From Phaeoceros laevis (Eukaryota > Anthocerotophyta > Anthocerotopsida > Notothyladales), in the NCBI GenBank assembly GCA_049999765.1, contig JBNGIQ010009547.1:108444-146930 (forward strand): DNA of 38,487 nucleotides, read 5' to 3'. The translations under genes and the position numbers were made by a program. Each line of letters begins with the position of its first letter. Position 1 is the first letter of the stretch. Below the pieces are notes generated by a model that did no database searches, was not told the DNA's origin, and saw nothing but the letters and a program-made list of their open reading frames with translations. This document shows positions 25,866 to 36,403 of this stretch, piece after piece.

Positions 25866-27154
25866 CCTGTTCTAGTAGGACGAGAGTTGCTGATAGCTGC
25901 CGTTACAGTAACACTAGTCAACAGTATGAGAAGTGTTCCGGTGTGGCATTTTGTGCTGTGGTGACTGTGGTCGCTGGTGGTCCGTGCTCCTAGACCCAAC
26001 TCCGAAGCACCAGCAAACTCAACTCACGGTGCCGAAGTCAAGGTTCTAGCCTGGATGGCTTCGCAATCAAGACTCCACTGTTTCAACCTCATCATCCTCA
26101 TCCTCCAGAATCAGACGAGGAAGACGGGGAGAAGGACCGTGAGGAATCCCTGGAAAGGAGCAGCGGAGACGCCAGATAAACCTCCTACTAGTCTACTGGT
26201 CTGTTTGAAGAGGTGAATGATACGTCGTCTTCGTCTGGGTGTCAGAGCATTAGACTAGGTCAAAAGAGGTACGGTATGTTTTTTTGCCACCTGGCCCGAG
26301 ATTTCGTCCAGGAGTACTACGTGCTTGTAGGTCTAATCGAACCACACGAATGAAGTTGTTCGAACTTCTTTCCGATAGTTTTTTCAGATTTTGATCATTT
26401 TGTAGAATACAGAAGCCGTCACTCCGATGGTAGGGCAACTTGGGCAAGTCACAAGTGCGAGTTTTCACATCCAGGGGTTTTTATGATAGTTCGAACCTTG
26501 GTCTTGCGCCACGGTTAAGCAGTTGATGCTATGGGAGTGTGATTCGCCTTTAGAGATAGCCAGGCCACCGTGAAGCTTCACGGAGAGAGCTACTTTTTGG
26601 GTTGCAGCTGACGATTTTTGTGAGGGAGGGAGTAAAGACAAAGCAGCAAAGTTAAATGGGAAGTCAGGCTAAGAACTGAACCTGCATCGACGTTGTAAAA
26701 ATCTAGACTAGAGCTGATCTAGAGATGCGGTGAAAACCTATTGCCACGTTACCAAATTACTCGTTTCATCAACAGACCCCTGGAAATTGAAAGAACGCGA
26801 CATTTCTGTTGAAGTAAAGGCTCCGCTCCGTCCTCCATCATTCATAACACAAGCTTCTGCGCATACCATCTAATGTCTCTCGTAGAAAATGCCCTGCAAT
26901 GTTTGATCTCCTGCTGTCTCACCGGGCAACCTGACCTTCCGGTCGAAGTGGCCCTCAACGGCTTTAAATATCTAACGCTCCTGGGAGGATCATTGATTCA
27001 TTGCAATGAAAAGGCCATTCCCAGACCAGGCAAACTTAAAAGGTTTTGAATAGTAACAAAGAATAAGATCTATAGCAACAATAATCATAACAATAACCAC
27101 AACGCTAAGGTTGACTGTACAGAAGTGAGCAGGCAGAGGCAAAGAAGCCATAAG
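25866..27154. other. Convergent intergenic region, no gene seen
   Basis: About 1.3 kb between the 3' ends of the phosphatase gene and the F-box gene. Only short unrelated open frames occur on both strands, without recognisable domains or splice-linked continuity. Confidence 0.5.
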
Positions 27155-29067
27155 TCACAGAGGTCGGTTCCTTGGATTGAACACCTGAGGACGAACACAT
27201 GCAGCCCGATTCACACGTTCCCGCCGAGCTTCAACCACACATATACAATGCACAGAGGTAAGATTAAGGCAGCCACTTATGTTTAAAGAGCACTTCTCTG
27301 GACATGTGTGTAATGCTGGGAAAGCATCACAAACTGCTTGCACTGCAAGAGCCGACAAAGCCACACAACCGCTAAGGTTTAGTGAGACCAATCCCTGGCC
27401 ATCTGGATTATTCATGAGTGAGTCGAACGACCCACGGCCCGGAATTGTGGTAGTAGAGCTATCATTGCTACTACTGCAACTACTACCGCTGCTGGTGCTG
27501 CTGCAGCTTCCTGTGCTGCTTCTGGTCACAGCAACCCTGGATCCAACATCAGAACCATACGAACTGTATCCAGGAAACCTCTTCGAATTTGCTCTCCCTG
27601 CTCTCAACTTACTGTTATTAACCAGTGCATACATCGCAGTGTCTGTGATATTGCGACAGCAATGCAGACCCAGAGCTCGTAGTCGATGGCACTTGTCGGC
27701 CAACACAATCACACTCCTGTCTGCAACACAGTTCCAGCGAAGATGTCAAAAAGTTTGCACCCGTGCCTGAAAGTAGTACTCAGCACATTTCTATTCTTCA
27801 AGTCATGTTTTTCTACCGACCAACTATACCTGCCAGAAAGCAACTCAACTATACCTGTAATTCTCAAACAACCACATAAATCCACCAGCCTCAGGTCACA
27901 GCACCAAACAGCTAATGCTGTCACTCCGTCGTCCGTGATCTTTTCACACCACCCCACATTGAGGCACTGCAAGCCAGTACAGTTTTGAGCAAGGGCCTGC
28001 AAACGAAAGGCCAATTAGGTCAACATGAAGCGCATGACAATTGCAACCTGACCCGTACATGAAAAGCTATGTGGTATTTCATCCTTTCAGTATGCACGGT
28101 GAATAAAACAGCTTGTGAGCACTTGAACACTGCAATACATTCTAGTTCTAGTCACATTTCCGCTCAAGAAAACTCCCTAAACCAAGAGGATCACGTTGAG
28201 CAGAGAGAGAGGCTCCATATAGAAGGTAAAGATTCTTTCACTGTAAAGAGCAAACGAAACCTCACCTGCAATGCTGTATCTGAGCCTGCATTATCACATC
28301 CGCAAAGGTTCAATTGCCTCAGCTTCCTACAACTCGCTGCCAGAGCTACAAGCCCAACGTGAGTTACTCCAACACATCCGCTGAGGTCCAATCTATCCAT
28401 TTTCTCACAGCCGCTTGCTAGAGCGAACAAAGAGACATCTGTGAGGCGTGCCCCACTAGATAAGTCAAGAACCCGTAGATCATGGCAATGGCCCGCAAGA
28501 GCTTCAATTGCTTGGTCAGTGAGAAGAGGACACCTCCGTAGGTTGCAAACCTCCAGGCGAGCAAATTTTGGTGCTACTGACTGCACCAACTTGCTTACAC
28601 TTCGACCACACCTGGCCATCAAATCCTCAACACTGTCAGCCTTCTCCAAGCGTGTGACTGACGCCTATTTAGTTCAACAGGGAAGTTCACCATGAGAGCA
28701 GGAAACAGTCATGTCAACACAACCATGGCACTCACCATGAAAATGAGAGTTCCATTATGCCATTGCGCATAGCATCTCGCCATCCCGTACAAACCCCACA
28801 AGCAAAAAGAACACTCCTATGGTCCACTAAAGCCAGAATCCTCACAAGGAGCTCCATAGGTAGGTCCTGCCATTTTGATTCTCCGACCTCTGTGTCAGCC
28901 TCATCCTTTCCAGGTACGACCCTCATATTGCGTTTCTGCAAAACTCGTTTCCACTTTGGATACAAGTCCCTTGGCGCTGATTCCGTCTCATCATCGTCTG
29001 ATGTCCAAAAAATCTGTGCAAAGCCAGATGAGTCGTAATGTATTTCCCTGACTTTCCTTTCGTCCAT
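27155..29067 (-). CDS. SKP2: SKP2A/SKP2B-like F-box and leucine-rich-repeat protein
   Basis: This is the substrate-receptor type of SCF ubiquitin ligases; plant SKP2A promotes degradation of cell-cycle factors. Four exons read leftward: 29067-28736, 28632-28266, 27996-27855 and 27720-27155, giving 468 residues against about 360 in Arabidopsis. The start is the ATG at 29067 (MDERKVREIHYDSS); the frame extends upstream only through non-ATG codons. The F-box spans about 66-105 (WQDLPMELLVRILALVDHRS, then CGVCTGWRDA). Cys-containing LRRs follow: VCNLRRCPLLTDQAIEAL, LRQLNLCGCDNAGSD, CLNVGWCEKITDDGV, LGLHCCRNITDTAMYAL. A Ser-rich insertion (316-388, densest 347-371) splits the solenoid before the conserved SLNLSGCVALSALAVQAVCD and ALHTC blocks. 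The acceptor of exon 2 (GACAG, 28633) is chosen by frame; the upstream CAG or TAG do not fit. Confidence 0.9.
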
Positions 29068-31168
29068 ACCAAGCAGGGGTGGCGAGACAGTCTGCCCTGG
29101 TTGCCTACATTCTGACCCTATGGCGCTAGAGTCACGCTGGCACTCTGCCAATTGCCCTGCTACAGGCACAATTCGGCAGGGTATCAGTGGTGTGCTCTCG
29201 GCCAACCGTCAACGAAACCAGAAAGCTTGGCACAAACGAAAGCACAAAGCTTGGCACAAACAAATCCAACCTACGCAGTGAAGCAGGTACTGATATCAGA
29301 ATAACCGAAAACATCCAGAAATCCTGGGAATCCAACGAAGAGCCGTTTACGTGCGGCTTTACCCAACGAACCTTCTCTAGAATCCATGGATCCTTCGACA
29401 CCACTACCGCGGATCACTGCCGCGATCAAGGACTTCCTTCTCTCCTTCCTTCAGACCGTCTGTCATGAGGGGGAAAAAACCCAGAGATCAGAGCTGACCG
29501 AGAACGAGCTCAGATACTGAACCAACTAGCGCAAACCAGGACAACAGATGCTCTGCAGTAGCATGGCTGACCACTTCCACCATGCATAGGTCATGCAGGA
29601 AAGCAAGGACATCAGCGTTGAAAGAATATCAGCAGATAACTTAATTCATACGCTACTTCAGAAGGGCTGGTACATGACGCGGCACGCACTCTGCCAGGAC
29701 AGAGAGGTAGAATTAACCAGAATCCACCGCTGGCAGAGGGGAAGGAACACGCAGGGAAGCCATGCAACTGCCCTGCACACAGACTAAGAATTGCAGACAG
29801 ACGATGCCAGGATCTAGGCCATTGATTTCACAGGGAAATTCAAATGGCAGTTCACGAGAACCGACCGACCAGTTGCGGAACTATCCTAGGAGTTGAGAGG
29901 TAGGAAATTCAGGCTCACAGGAAGGGAGCTGAAGGGAAATCTACAGAAACACGAAACCAAGGTGCAAACCGTCACGGATCACCACAATTGATTGCTCCCG
30001 GAGCCTCCCAAGAAAAGAACACAACCACCACAGGCACCGAGCAGGAGGCCTGCTCAACGGAATTGCGTGGCAAACCGGCACCGAAATTCGGAAAAGATTT
30101 GAGCACAAACACGATCCCTACCAGAAGAGGCTCACGTCCGGGCAAATTCGCAACAGCCGCGGCCGCCTCGCATCCCCTGAAAGTCCTACTTGTGCGGGTG
30201 TAGCCCATACTCCACAATTCCCACGCCGCAGGCACAGCACGAGCGGGGAATTGGACACCGCACAGAGATCAGACCCGGCACGGAGGAGGCCTATGCCAGA
30301 AAACGCAATTGCATCAGGATAGAGAGGATTTCTTGCTGGCGACGGCAACCACGTGTGCCTTGCGGCAGGACACAAGGTCGGTCCTGCAAATGGAACGGGC
30401 CGAACAGGGCTGGGAGGAGATGGCGAGGAGCGTGCCATTGTACAACTTCCCTTCCTTCCTGCCCCCCCCCCCGGCTGCCCCCGGTGGCGACCTGCATTCC
30501 GTTGTCCTTCGTCCTCAGCCGTCCACCGCAAAAGGTCATGCTCCTGCTCACCGGAGGTAGCCCGTGGCCTTGGTTGTGCATCAATTCCATGATTTCCATC
30601 GTATAAACAAGGAGCTTAGGAAGCAACCTTCACTCGGTGGCGCACTGGAATGTAAGTACGGCATTCAACCATCGCTAAGTACTATCGAATCATCCTAACA
30701 TCCCATACCCCGAAAGGAACTCCAAAGATGACGAGATGCAGCCCCTGCAGACAAGTGGGTCCCAGGAGTGGGTGGTCAGTGGTCACACAACCAACGTTGT
30801 GGTGACACCGCAAGCCAAAGTGGGGCCCCATGCCAGGTGCGAAACAACTGTGCTCACCACAGATGGATAATCGTCCAAGGTCCAAGACCGAGAGTCTAGT
30901 GATGAAGGAAGGCGCGCATGCGGCCGGTCCAGCACTGAGTTTTGGACTAAAGCCCCCCGCATGACCTAATATGACACAATGCCTTCATCGGATGCTAGAA
31001 GAGCAAGGAACATGCACCATACCATAACCATAAAGAAACTTCTTCTATCAATTACCGGCGTCTCTTATTAGGCGGGGAGAGATACTCTGAAAGGCAGTAG
31101 GTAAAGAAAATTCCAGCAGCATGCTGGTTGTGATGAACCTGCATGATCATTTCCTAACAGGCTCAGAT
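29068..31168. other. Long upstream region of the SKP2-like gene, no gene seen
   Basis: Two kilobases without a supported gene. 29205-29068 continues the SKP2-like frame without an ATG. A C-run lies at about 30463-30472. GC-rich open frames on both strands at 30118-30626 lack family resemblance and overlap each other, so they are taken as chance. The stretch probably carries promoter, 5' leader and possibly leader introns of the F-box gene. Confidence 0.45.
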
Positions 31169-31276
31169 GCCTCAGCTTCCTACAACACATCCGCTGATGT
31201 TCCCCAGCCGCTCGCTGGATTGCAGGACTGAACGAGGAATCTATGAGGAGTGTATCCCAGATAAGACAAGAAAACG
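31169..31276 (-). pseudogene. Decayed fragment of the SKP2-like gene (exon 2 piece)
   Basis: Three blocks match exon 2 of the neighbouring SKP2-like gene in the same order and orientation. 31169-31186 is identical to 28316-28333. 31186-31202 matches about 28372-28388. 31205-31276 matches 28408-28475 with many substitutions and small indels. Segments of about 37 and 20 bp present in the gene are missing. The fragment lies 2.1 kb beyond the gene's start codon and cannot encode a functional LRR. It looks like a local duplication that has largely decayed. Confidence 0.75.
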
Positions 31277-31347
31277 TGGCTTATTGTTTCCATACAGTTG
31301 TTGATCTGCCAAGTAACGCACTCCGCACTGGTGGTTGTAGTTCAGAA

Positions 31348-33458
31348 CTAAGAGGTGCTGGTACCATTCTCCTGAAGCCAACGTTCCAGCTTGTTAGACA
31401 AAAACTCATAGACTAGGAAGGTGGTGGCTGATGACGGGGCTGATTTGACGACAGACGGGAGTGTTCCTTTATACAGTCCAACCCAGCCCTCGGACTTGAC
31501 TATCCTTCTCAAGGCATCCAGCGTGTTCCTGTAAGCCTTCTCCTGCAATCTTTCACCATACCGAGGATCCCGGGCCAGCCCCACAACCTGTAATGCCGTT
31601 CACAAAGCTGTTCAAAATTCCTCGCTTTGTCTTGGTAGTCTACTCCAACTGAACTAGCTGTGGGCTGTGCGGGAATGCCATACCTGAAAACGTTTCTTCA
31701 CGACATCCAAGGGATGGCATAGTGTCTTCGAGATTGTTCCAGCAGTTAGTCCGCAGAAGAAATGCTCTAGGTTGGATAGCTCAATATTCTCACTCCCTGA
31801 ACCGTGTCCTTTCTTCCACAACTGTGCAATCAACCAGTTGTTATGCACAGCAAAGCGACTGCGGAGGAGTACACCTGGGCACAGATCCTTTTCTTGCACA
31901 AGCAAAAATTAACGACACTTACAGTGACCTGATGCTTCAAGGTGTCATATATTCCAAACTGCAGCCCAGCATAAGGCACGATCTCTATTAGAGCTGGTGT
32001 TAAGCCGGCGTACAACCCTCGCCAACCTTTTGCTTGCACAATGCCTTTGAAGGCCGACCTCATATTAGGGTACACCTGTACCAGGTTGTAAGATATCATA
32101 CGACTTCCAAGTGCCAAGCCATACGCTGACATTTGAAGGTTAGCTGGTGCGGGTGAAAGAATGACATGAAGATATAACAAACCTTAGGCTCCCCTTGTGA
32201 GGCCAAAACTGTTCGCAAAAGATCAAAGGGATAGGAACCAATAGTAGCTGCAAATCCTGCTAATCCACCACCGAGAAATGACATTGCAGGGTTGAGCTTC
32301 AAAACATCCTCTGTTTGTCAAAACGAAAGAAACACTGTCAAGCTACATTGGGAAGCAGAGAGAGGTAGCGCTGTCCTACAAAAATTTCAACCTCTGTAAC
32401 AATTAACTAAACCCCTCAAGAATTTCATTGCAGAGATTCAGGGGCCGTTCACATCAGACAAGCATCCAGCATGTGAGAGAGAAACGCACAACAGGGGACT
32501 AAGAATGAAACAGACACTGCTCAACCTCTGTAACCAATTAATTAAACCCCTCAAGAACTTCATTGCAGAGATTCAGGGGCCGTTAACGTCAGACAAGCAT
32601 CCAGTATGTGAGAGAGAAACGCACAACAGGGGACTAAGTGAATGAAACAGACACTGCTACCCCATGTAAAAGCACACAGGCGGTTCCCAACACACCAATG
32701 CGGCAAAGTTTATGCTGCCCAACATGGTTCCGAAAAACTAGGGCAAAATCAGAACCTCATGAACCTGGAAACTCTCCGTTTTGTTCGGAGCTGATTCCAG
32801 GGAGCTGGTGGAGAGGCCAACCTCCCTTGCTGGAGCCAGCAACATGGGACTTGAAACTTTGCACAACAACAAACTGTATTGCTGTGTATGGCACCACCAG
32901 CATGAGGGCGGGTATATTTCCTCTCCATAATCCCTGATTCATGGGTGAAAATTCATGGATTAATACCCAAACTCTCCCTACTAAAAGCAGGGTGGCCACA
33001 AGACACCGTGACATTCTTAGGATAAGATGAATCTGAGCAAACTAGTTCAAAGGACTCCAATAACCCGCCTGAGCGTTACCACAATTCCTTCCTCCCGCAC
33101 AATGTCACGAACAGCCTGGATGATTCCTGTGTACTTTGATCCTACTGAGAGTCCAGATGGCCGGACCAGCTTCGTCGTAGGCTCGAGTTGCACCTGTTTT
33201 AGCACAACTGATGTCAGCAAATCACAAAAGATCTGGAAGTGAAACAAACCAAATGCATTGGAAAGTCCACAGATAGATTGGTTCCCCCACCTGGAACCGT
33301 ATCTTGATCACGTCCAGAGGAGAAACGACGGTGCGCGCAACTGCACCCGCCACGCCACCAGCCACCGCATCGATGGCTGCACGCGTGTACGTACTTCTCT
33401 CATACTGCGGCAGAAGCTGCAGCTCCGACCTCTGGCTCTCGCCTGCGCCATGGCCCAT
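31348..33458 (-). CDS. Mitochondrial thiamine-pyrophosphate carrier (SLC25 family)
   Basis: An inner-membrane carrier of the SLC25A19 / plant TPC group, importing thiamine pyrophosphate for matrix dehydrogenases. Seven exons read leftward: 33458-33291, 33193-33080, 32933-32822, 32310-32183, 32075-31923, 31887-31684 and 31587-31348, giving 372 residues. The three carrier signatures are intact: [22 protein letters not shown] and [11 protein letters not shown]. Other family blocks are [64 protein letters not shown] and [20 protein letters not shown]. Each third of the protein carries its two helices, so the sixfold topology is complete. The start is the first in-frame ATG (33458); the longer frame begins at GTG. 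The exon 6 acceptor (AAAAG before 31887) is the least certain border. Intron 3 contains a tandem duplication. Confidence 0.9.
32388..32659. repeat. 134-bp tandem duplication within a carrier-gene intron
   Basis: Copies at 32388-32521 and 32522-32659 share blocks such as AAACCCCTCAAGAA, TTCATTGCAGAGATTCAGGG and ACGCACAACAGGGGACTAAG, with scattered substitutions and small indels. The whole repeat lies between exons 3 and 4 of the carrier gene and does not touch coding sequence. Confidence 0.92.
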
Positions 33459-34079
33459 GCCACTTCCGCTGGCGAAAGCCTGCAGCAGTCCTTGCCATGG
33501 GCCAAAGCCACGATTAATAAACCCTAGTGAAGTCACAACTCGGTAACTTGATGATTATTATATGGCTGGAGCCTGGAGCCTGGAGGATGGAAGATCTACG
33601 GATCTACAGATCTAACTACGTACAATACTTGCCAACTTGTGCAGAGTCTGCAGATGATCCCCGTATTCAAATGCTCATGCTGGGGCAGTATTGGCCATGC
33701 CCTTTCGGGCTAGCGTTACGCACCTATCCTTAGCACGAAGGGTGTGCCTTGTTGTACTAGATTTGGAATCTTGGATGAATGAAAGAGTGAATGAAATATC
33801 TATAATGTCTTTTGTACAGTATTGTGGATCATCAATGCATCATGGGCTGAGGGAGAGAGAGAGAGATGATTTTGCGTGCTTGGCCTTGAAGGGTGATCCT
33901 CTCAATAAATGAATGTCCACTAGGATATGGCCTGGATCACCTCAAAACGCTCCTTTCCATGAATGTTCAAATGAATATTAATGTCCACTCCTAGCTCACA
34001 TCTACCTTTGCCAAGAATGTCCACTAGCTAGCGGACTTTTTGGTGTAGTGCAATATAACAGTTCATGGGTTTTTGAATT
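33459..34079. promoter_or_regulatory. Region upstream of the carrier gene, no gene seen
   Basis: Should contain the carrier promoter and leader. It holds short local repeats (GGAGCCT and GATCTAC at about 33570-33615, GAATGTCCACTA at about 33911 and 34015) and a GA-run at about 33850. No gene is recognised. Confidence 0.4.
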
Positions 34080-34807
34080 GGATCTCCATCACCTGCTCCC
34101 GATTTCCAAATTGACACGTCTTGCCACAAGACGAGTGCAAGACTGTCCGAAGAACATTGACGCTTGAATTTTCCGACGGCAGCCAAGTTTCTCTGGATCG
34201 TCGGAGATGTCGATATCACATTCTGCCTCCTTTTTGGACACCTGCTTCAGTAATGTAGCGGACATCCTCGGCATTGGTGCTATAGACTTCCATTGACAGG
34301 TTTTTGGTATCGCTTTCCACTGGGTACAGCGTCTTCTGGACGCACTCATCCACCCCTACTTCCTGCGGAATCCTGCCCCTTCCGGACAAACACCAGAAAC
34401 TGGTCCCTTTTCTGCAAATTGAGGTGCTTGGCCCTGTGGAAGCAGTACACCGATGCCGCCTCGGACTCGAGCACGATCAGGAGAGGATGGGCGCTTGCCT
34501 TGCCTGCCAGCCCATGTGGGCAGCACGGCCCCGTCACCATACCTGCTTCCTGCGCACAGACTCTCATCTTCTGCTTTGCGGAATGGTCCCAGATGGCGGG
34601 AACAGTCAATTACCACTGTATGTCACCTTGGATCATGTGCCTACCATACCTGAACTGGATGTGGTCCACAGCGAACTGTGAGATTTTGCGGAGATCTCTA
34701 TCCGGATGCAACTGAAAGTGCAAAAACCACAACCCCAAGTTTCTAGAATCTGATATGTACCAAATGCCAGAACCGCCAGTAGTGATTAGCCTACGAGGGT
34801 GAAGCAC
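34080..34807 (-). pseudogene. HSPA12-like Hsp70 pseudogene, middle and C-terminal part
   Basis: Reading leftward from about 34807, the translation shows HSPA12-family blocks: FLHFQLHPDRDL, then LTVPAIWDHSAKQKMRVCAQ, LIVLESEAASVYC, and, in another frame, CVQKTLYPVES and MEVYSTNAEDVRYITEAGVQ, then GCRRKIQASMFFGQ in a third frame. HSPA12 proteins are atypical Hsp70-fold ATPases. The copy is broken in several ways. An in-frame TAA at 34612-34610 stands where the family has a residue between Trp and Leu-Thr-Val-Pro. Frame shifts occur near 34350 and 34218. The central part of the ATPase domain, between the EAASVYC block and the CVQKTLYP block, is missing, with only about 100 bp between the two. 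An intact gene is very unlikely. Confidence 0.75.
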
Positions 34808-34843
34808 AATCAGGCATGCGGCAGAGCGGGCACGGCGGGCAGC

Positions 34844-36403
34844 ATGGTAGGCACGAGGGGACGTGGGAGGCGGCAGTCATGTGGGCAAGGGTCAGCCGGG
34901 AAGCCGGTGAGTTCCCTCCCGCTCTCGGCTGCTATCTCCGAAGTCGCTGGGAGTTCTAATACGGAGCCTTCATCCACAAAATCCGCGATGGAGTAGCCTC
35001 CGTCAAGAGCTACTGTGGCATTGCTGAGTGCGCCACCAGTCGCAAACCTGCTGCAGTCTGCAGAGGGTGAAGTGCTGATACAGAATCTGCGTGGTATGGT
35101 TAACGATCCTGAGTACAGTGACGTGCAGTTCGTTTGCAGTGATGGTGGCAGGGTCCGTGCTTGCCGCTTGCTGCTGGTGGCCAGGTCCCCTGTGCTCAAA
35201 AGTCTGCTGACCAACGGGATGAGCGAAAGCAGGCTCACCGAAATTCCTCTTCCCGACATCACCACAGCGGCCATGCTCGCAACAGTGGAGTTTTTGTATA
35301 CGGGGACTATGGTCCACAACCAGCTGACACTGGTGTCTGCATTCCAAACTGTGCATGCTGCCAGATTTCTTATGCTCGACAAGTTGGAGAAATGTGCCAT
35401 GCACATCTTGGTAGCTCCTATGAAGGAGGAAGCCATGGATGCCGAGTTCTTAGTTTGGTGTTTCACCCAGTTTTCACAACTGGACACAGCAGAGAAGCCT
35501 TTATTGGACGAGACGGATTCCGGAGCTGCAGGTTTGGTGAAGGATATGGGATTCCGGAGCTGCAGGTTTGGTGAAGGATATGGCAAGCAAGCTGGAGGAT
35601 ATGGATACCCATTCCCAGCATTTGATCTCTATTTGGCTGCAACATTCAGCTCAGATGAAACAATCATATCCCTGAAGACGTACTTGAGGCTGCGAAGGAT
35701 TTTGCTTTGGGCCTGCACCAGGGTATCCATCCCGGCGGAGGAATTGCTCAGAGTGCGTTTGCCTGATGAGAAGCACTTGCGAGGGGCATTTAAGACCTTC
35801 AGGGAGTCTTCAGTGAAACGTAAGTTTGTTAGGAAGGAGGCTGAGTCACCCCTTGAACCCTCTGTGGTGCAGGAGCTGCATACATGGGTTGAGAAGCTGC
35901 ATTCAGGCTGGTCAAGCCTGAAGCTCCAATGCATCCATCCACTGATATTGGTGGAAATCGTTGAACCTTTGGACATCGTACCTCAGCCACTGTTCCTTTC
36001 TGCTTTCAGATGTCAAGCCGTTATTCAGACAGGAACAATGAATATGTTGATAGAAGAGAACGGTGCTGTCCTATAATGTCCTGGGAAAGTACCTGATCTG
36101 TATATGTGGGTTGGCGGGTTGGCAATGAGTCAGGGCCTGTATGAGTGGGAGATTACGGTTGAAGCGCCTTCGACACATTTTTGCATTGGAGTGAACGATG
36201 GTCATGGAACTAGATATGGGGCTAGTCTGTCGCAGACGGGGTCGTTGACGCAAAATTAGGGTGATTATTTCAATGACGGGGACTACAAAACGTTTGGCCA
36301 CAAAGGCTCCAAGGAGAAGTCCAATGCAAAAATGTTCTACCTTCCCCACAAAGTCTATCCTGCTGTTTGGCTGCACAAGCCAGGCAGAGTTCGCATCCAG
36401 TTG
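34844..36403 (+). pseudogene. BTB/POZ plus SPRY-like gene with in-frame stops
   Basis: One reading frame runs from an ATG at 34844 to a splice-like GTAAGT at 36404 but is cut by TAG at 34994, TAA at 36074 and TAG at 36257. Between the first two stops lies a BTB/POZ domain (SDVQFVCSDGGRVRACRLLL, then LTEIPLPDITTAAMLATVEF and LYTGTM). After the second stop the same frame gives a SPRY/B30.2-like stretch (GLYEWEITVEAPSTHFCIGV, then NDGHGTRYGASLS), continuing past the third stop with YNDGDYKT-like text and VYPAVWLHKPGRVRIQL. The open part after 34997 has no ATG before the BTB domain except internal ones. BTB proteins are often CUL3 adaptors. A truncated BTB-only product is possible, but the pattern favours a pseudogene. 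Confidence 0.65.
35516..35583. repeat. 34-bp tandem duplication that shifts the frame inside the BTB gene
   Basis: The unit beginning GATTCCGGAGCTGCAGG and ending GAAGGATATGG is present twice without change, at 35516-35549 and 35550-35583. As 34 is not a multiple of three, the two copies are read in different frames (SGAAGLVKD, then SCRFGEGYG), and everything downstream is shifted relative to an unduplicated gene. Perfect identity points to a recent event. Confidence 0.9.

Noticed and set aside
29068-29205. N-terminal extension of the SKP2-like protein
   Set aside because: The frame is open upstream of 29067 but contains no ATG; it would need a TTG start. An upstream coding exon cannot be excluded.
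30118-30626. GC-rich overlapping frames on both strands upstream of the SKP2-like gene
   Set aside because: Mutually overlapping, low-complexity, Pro/Arg-rich, no domain and no splice continuity.
33459-33536. N-terminal extension of the thiamine-pyrophosphate carrier
   Set aside because: The extended frame starts at GTG; the first ATG at 33458 gives a normal carrier.
34810-35586. Minus-strand 258-codon open frame
   Set aside because: It is antisense to the BTB/POZ domain, starts inside the 34-bp duplication and has no recognisable domain; the BTB match on the other strand explains the open frame.
34844-36403. Stop-codon reassignment (TAA/TAG read as Gln, known in some green seaweeds)
   Set aside because: The intact genes in this window use TAA and TAG as ordinary terminators with matching family C-termini, and none has internal ones. 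Pseudogene decay explains the BTB/SPRY stops better.
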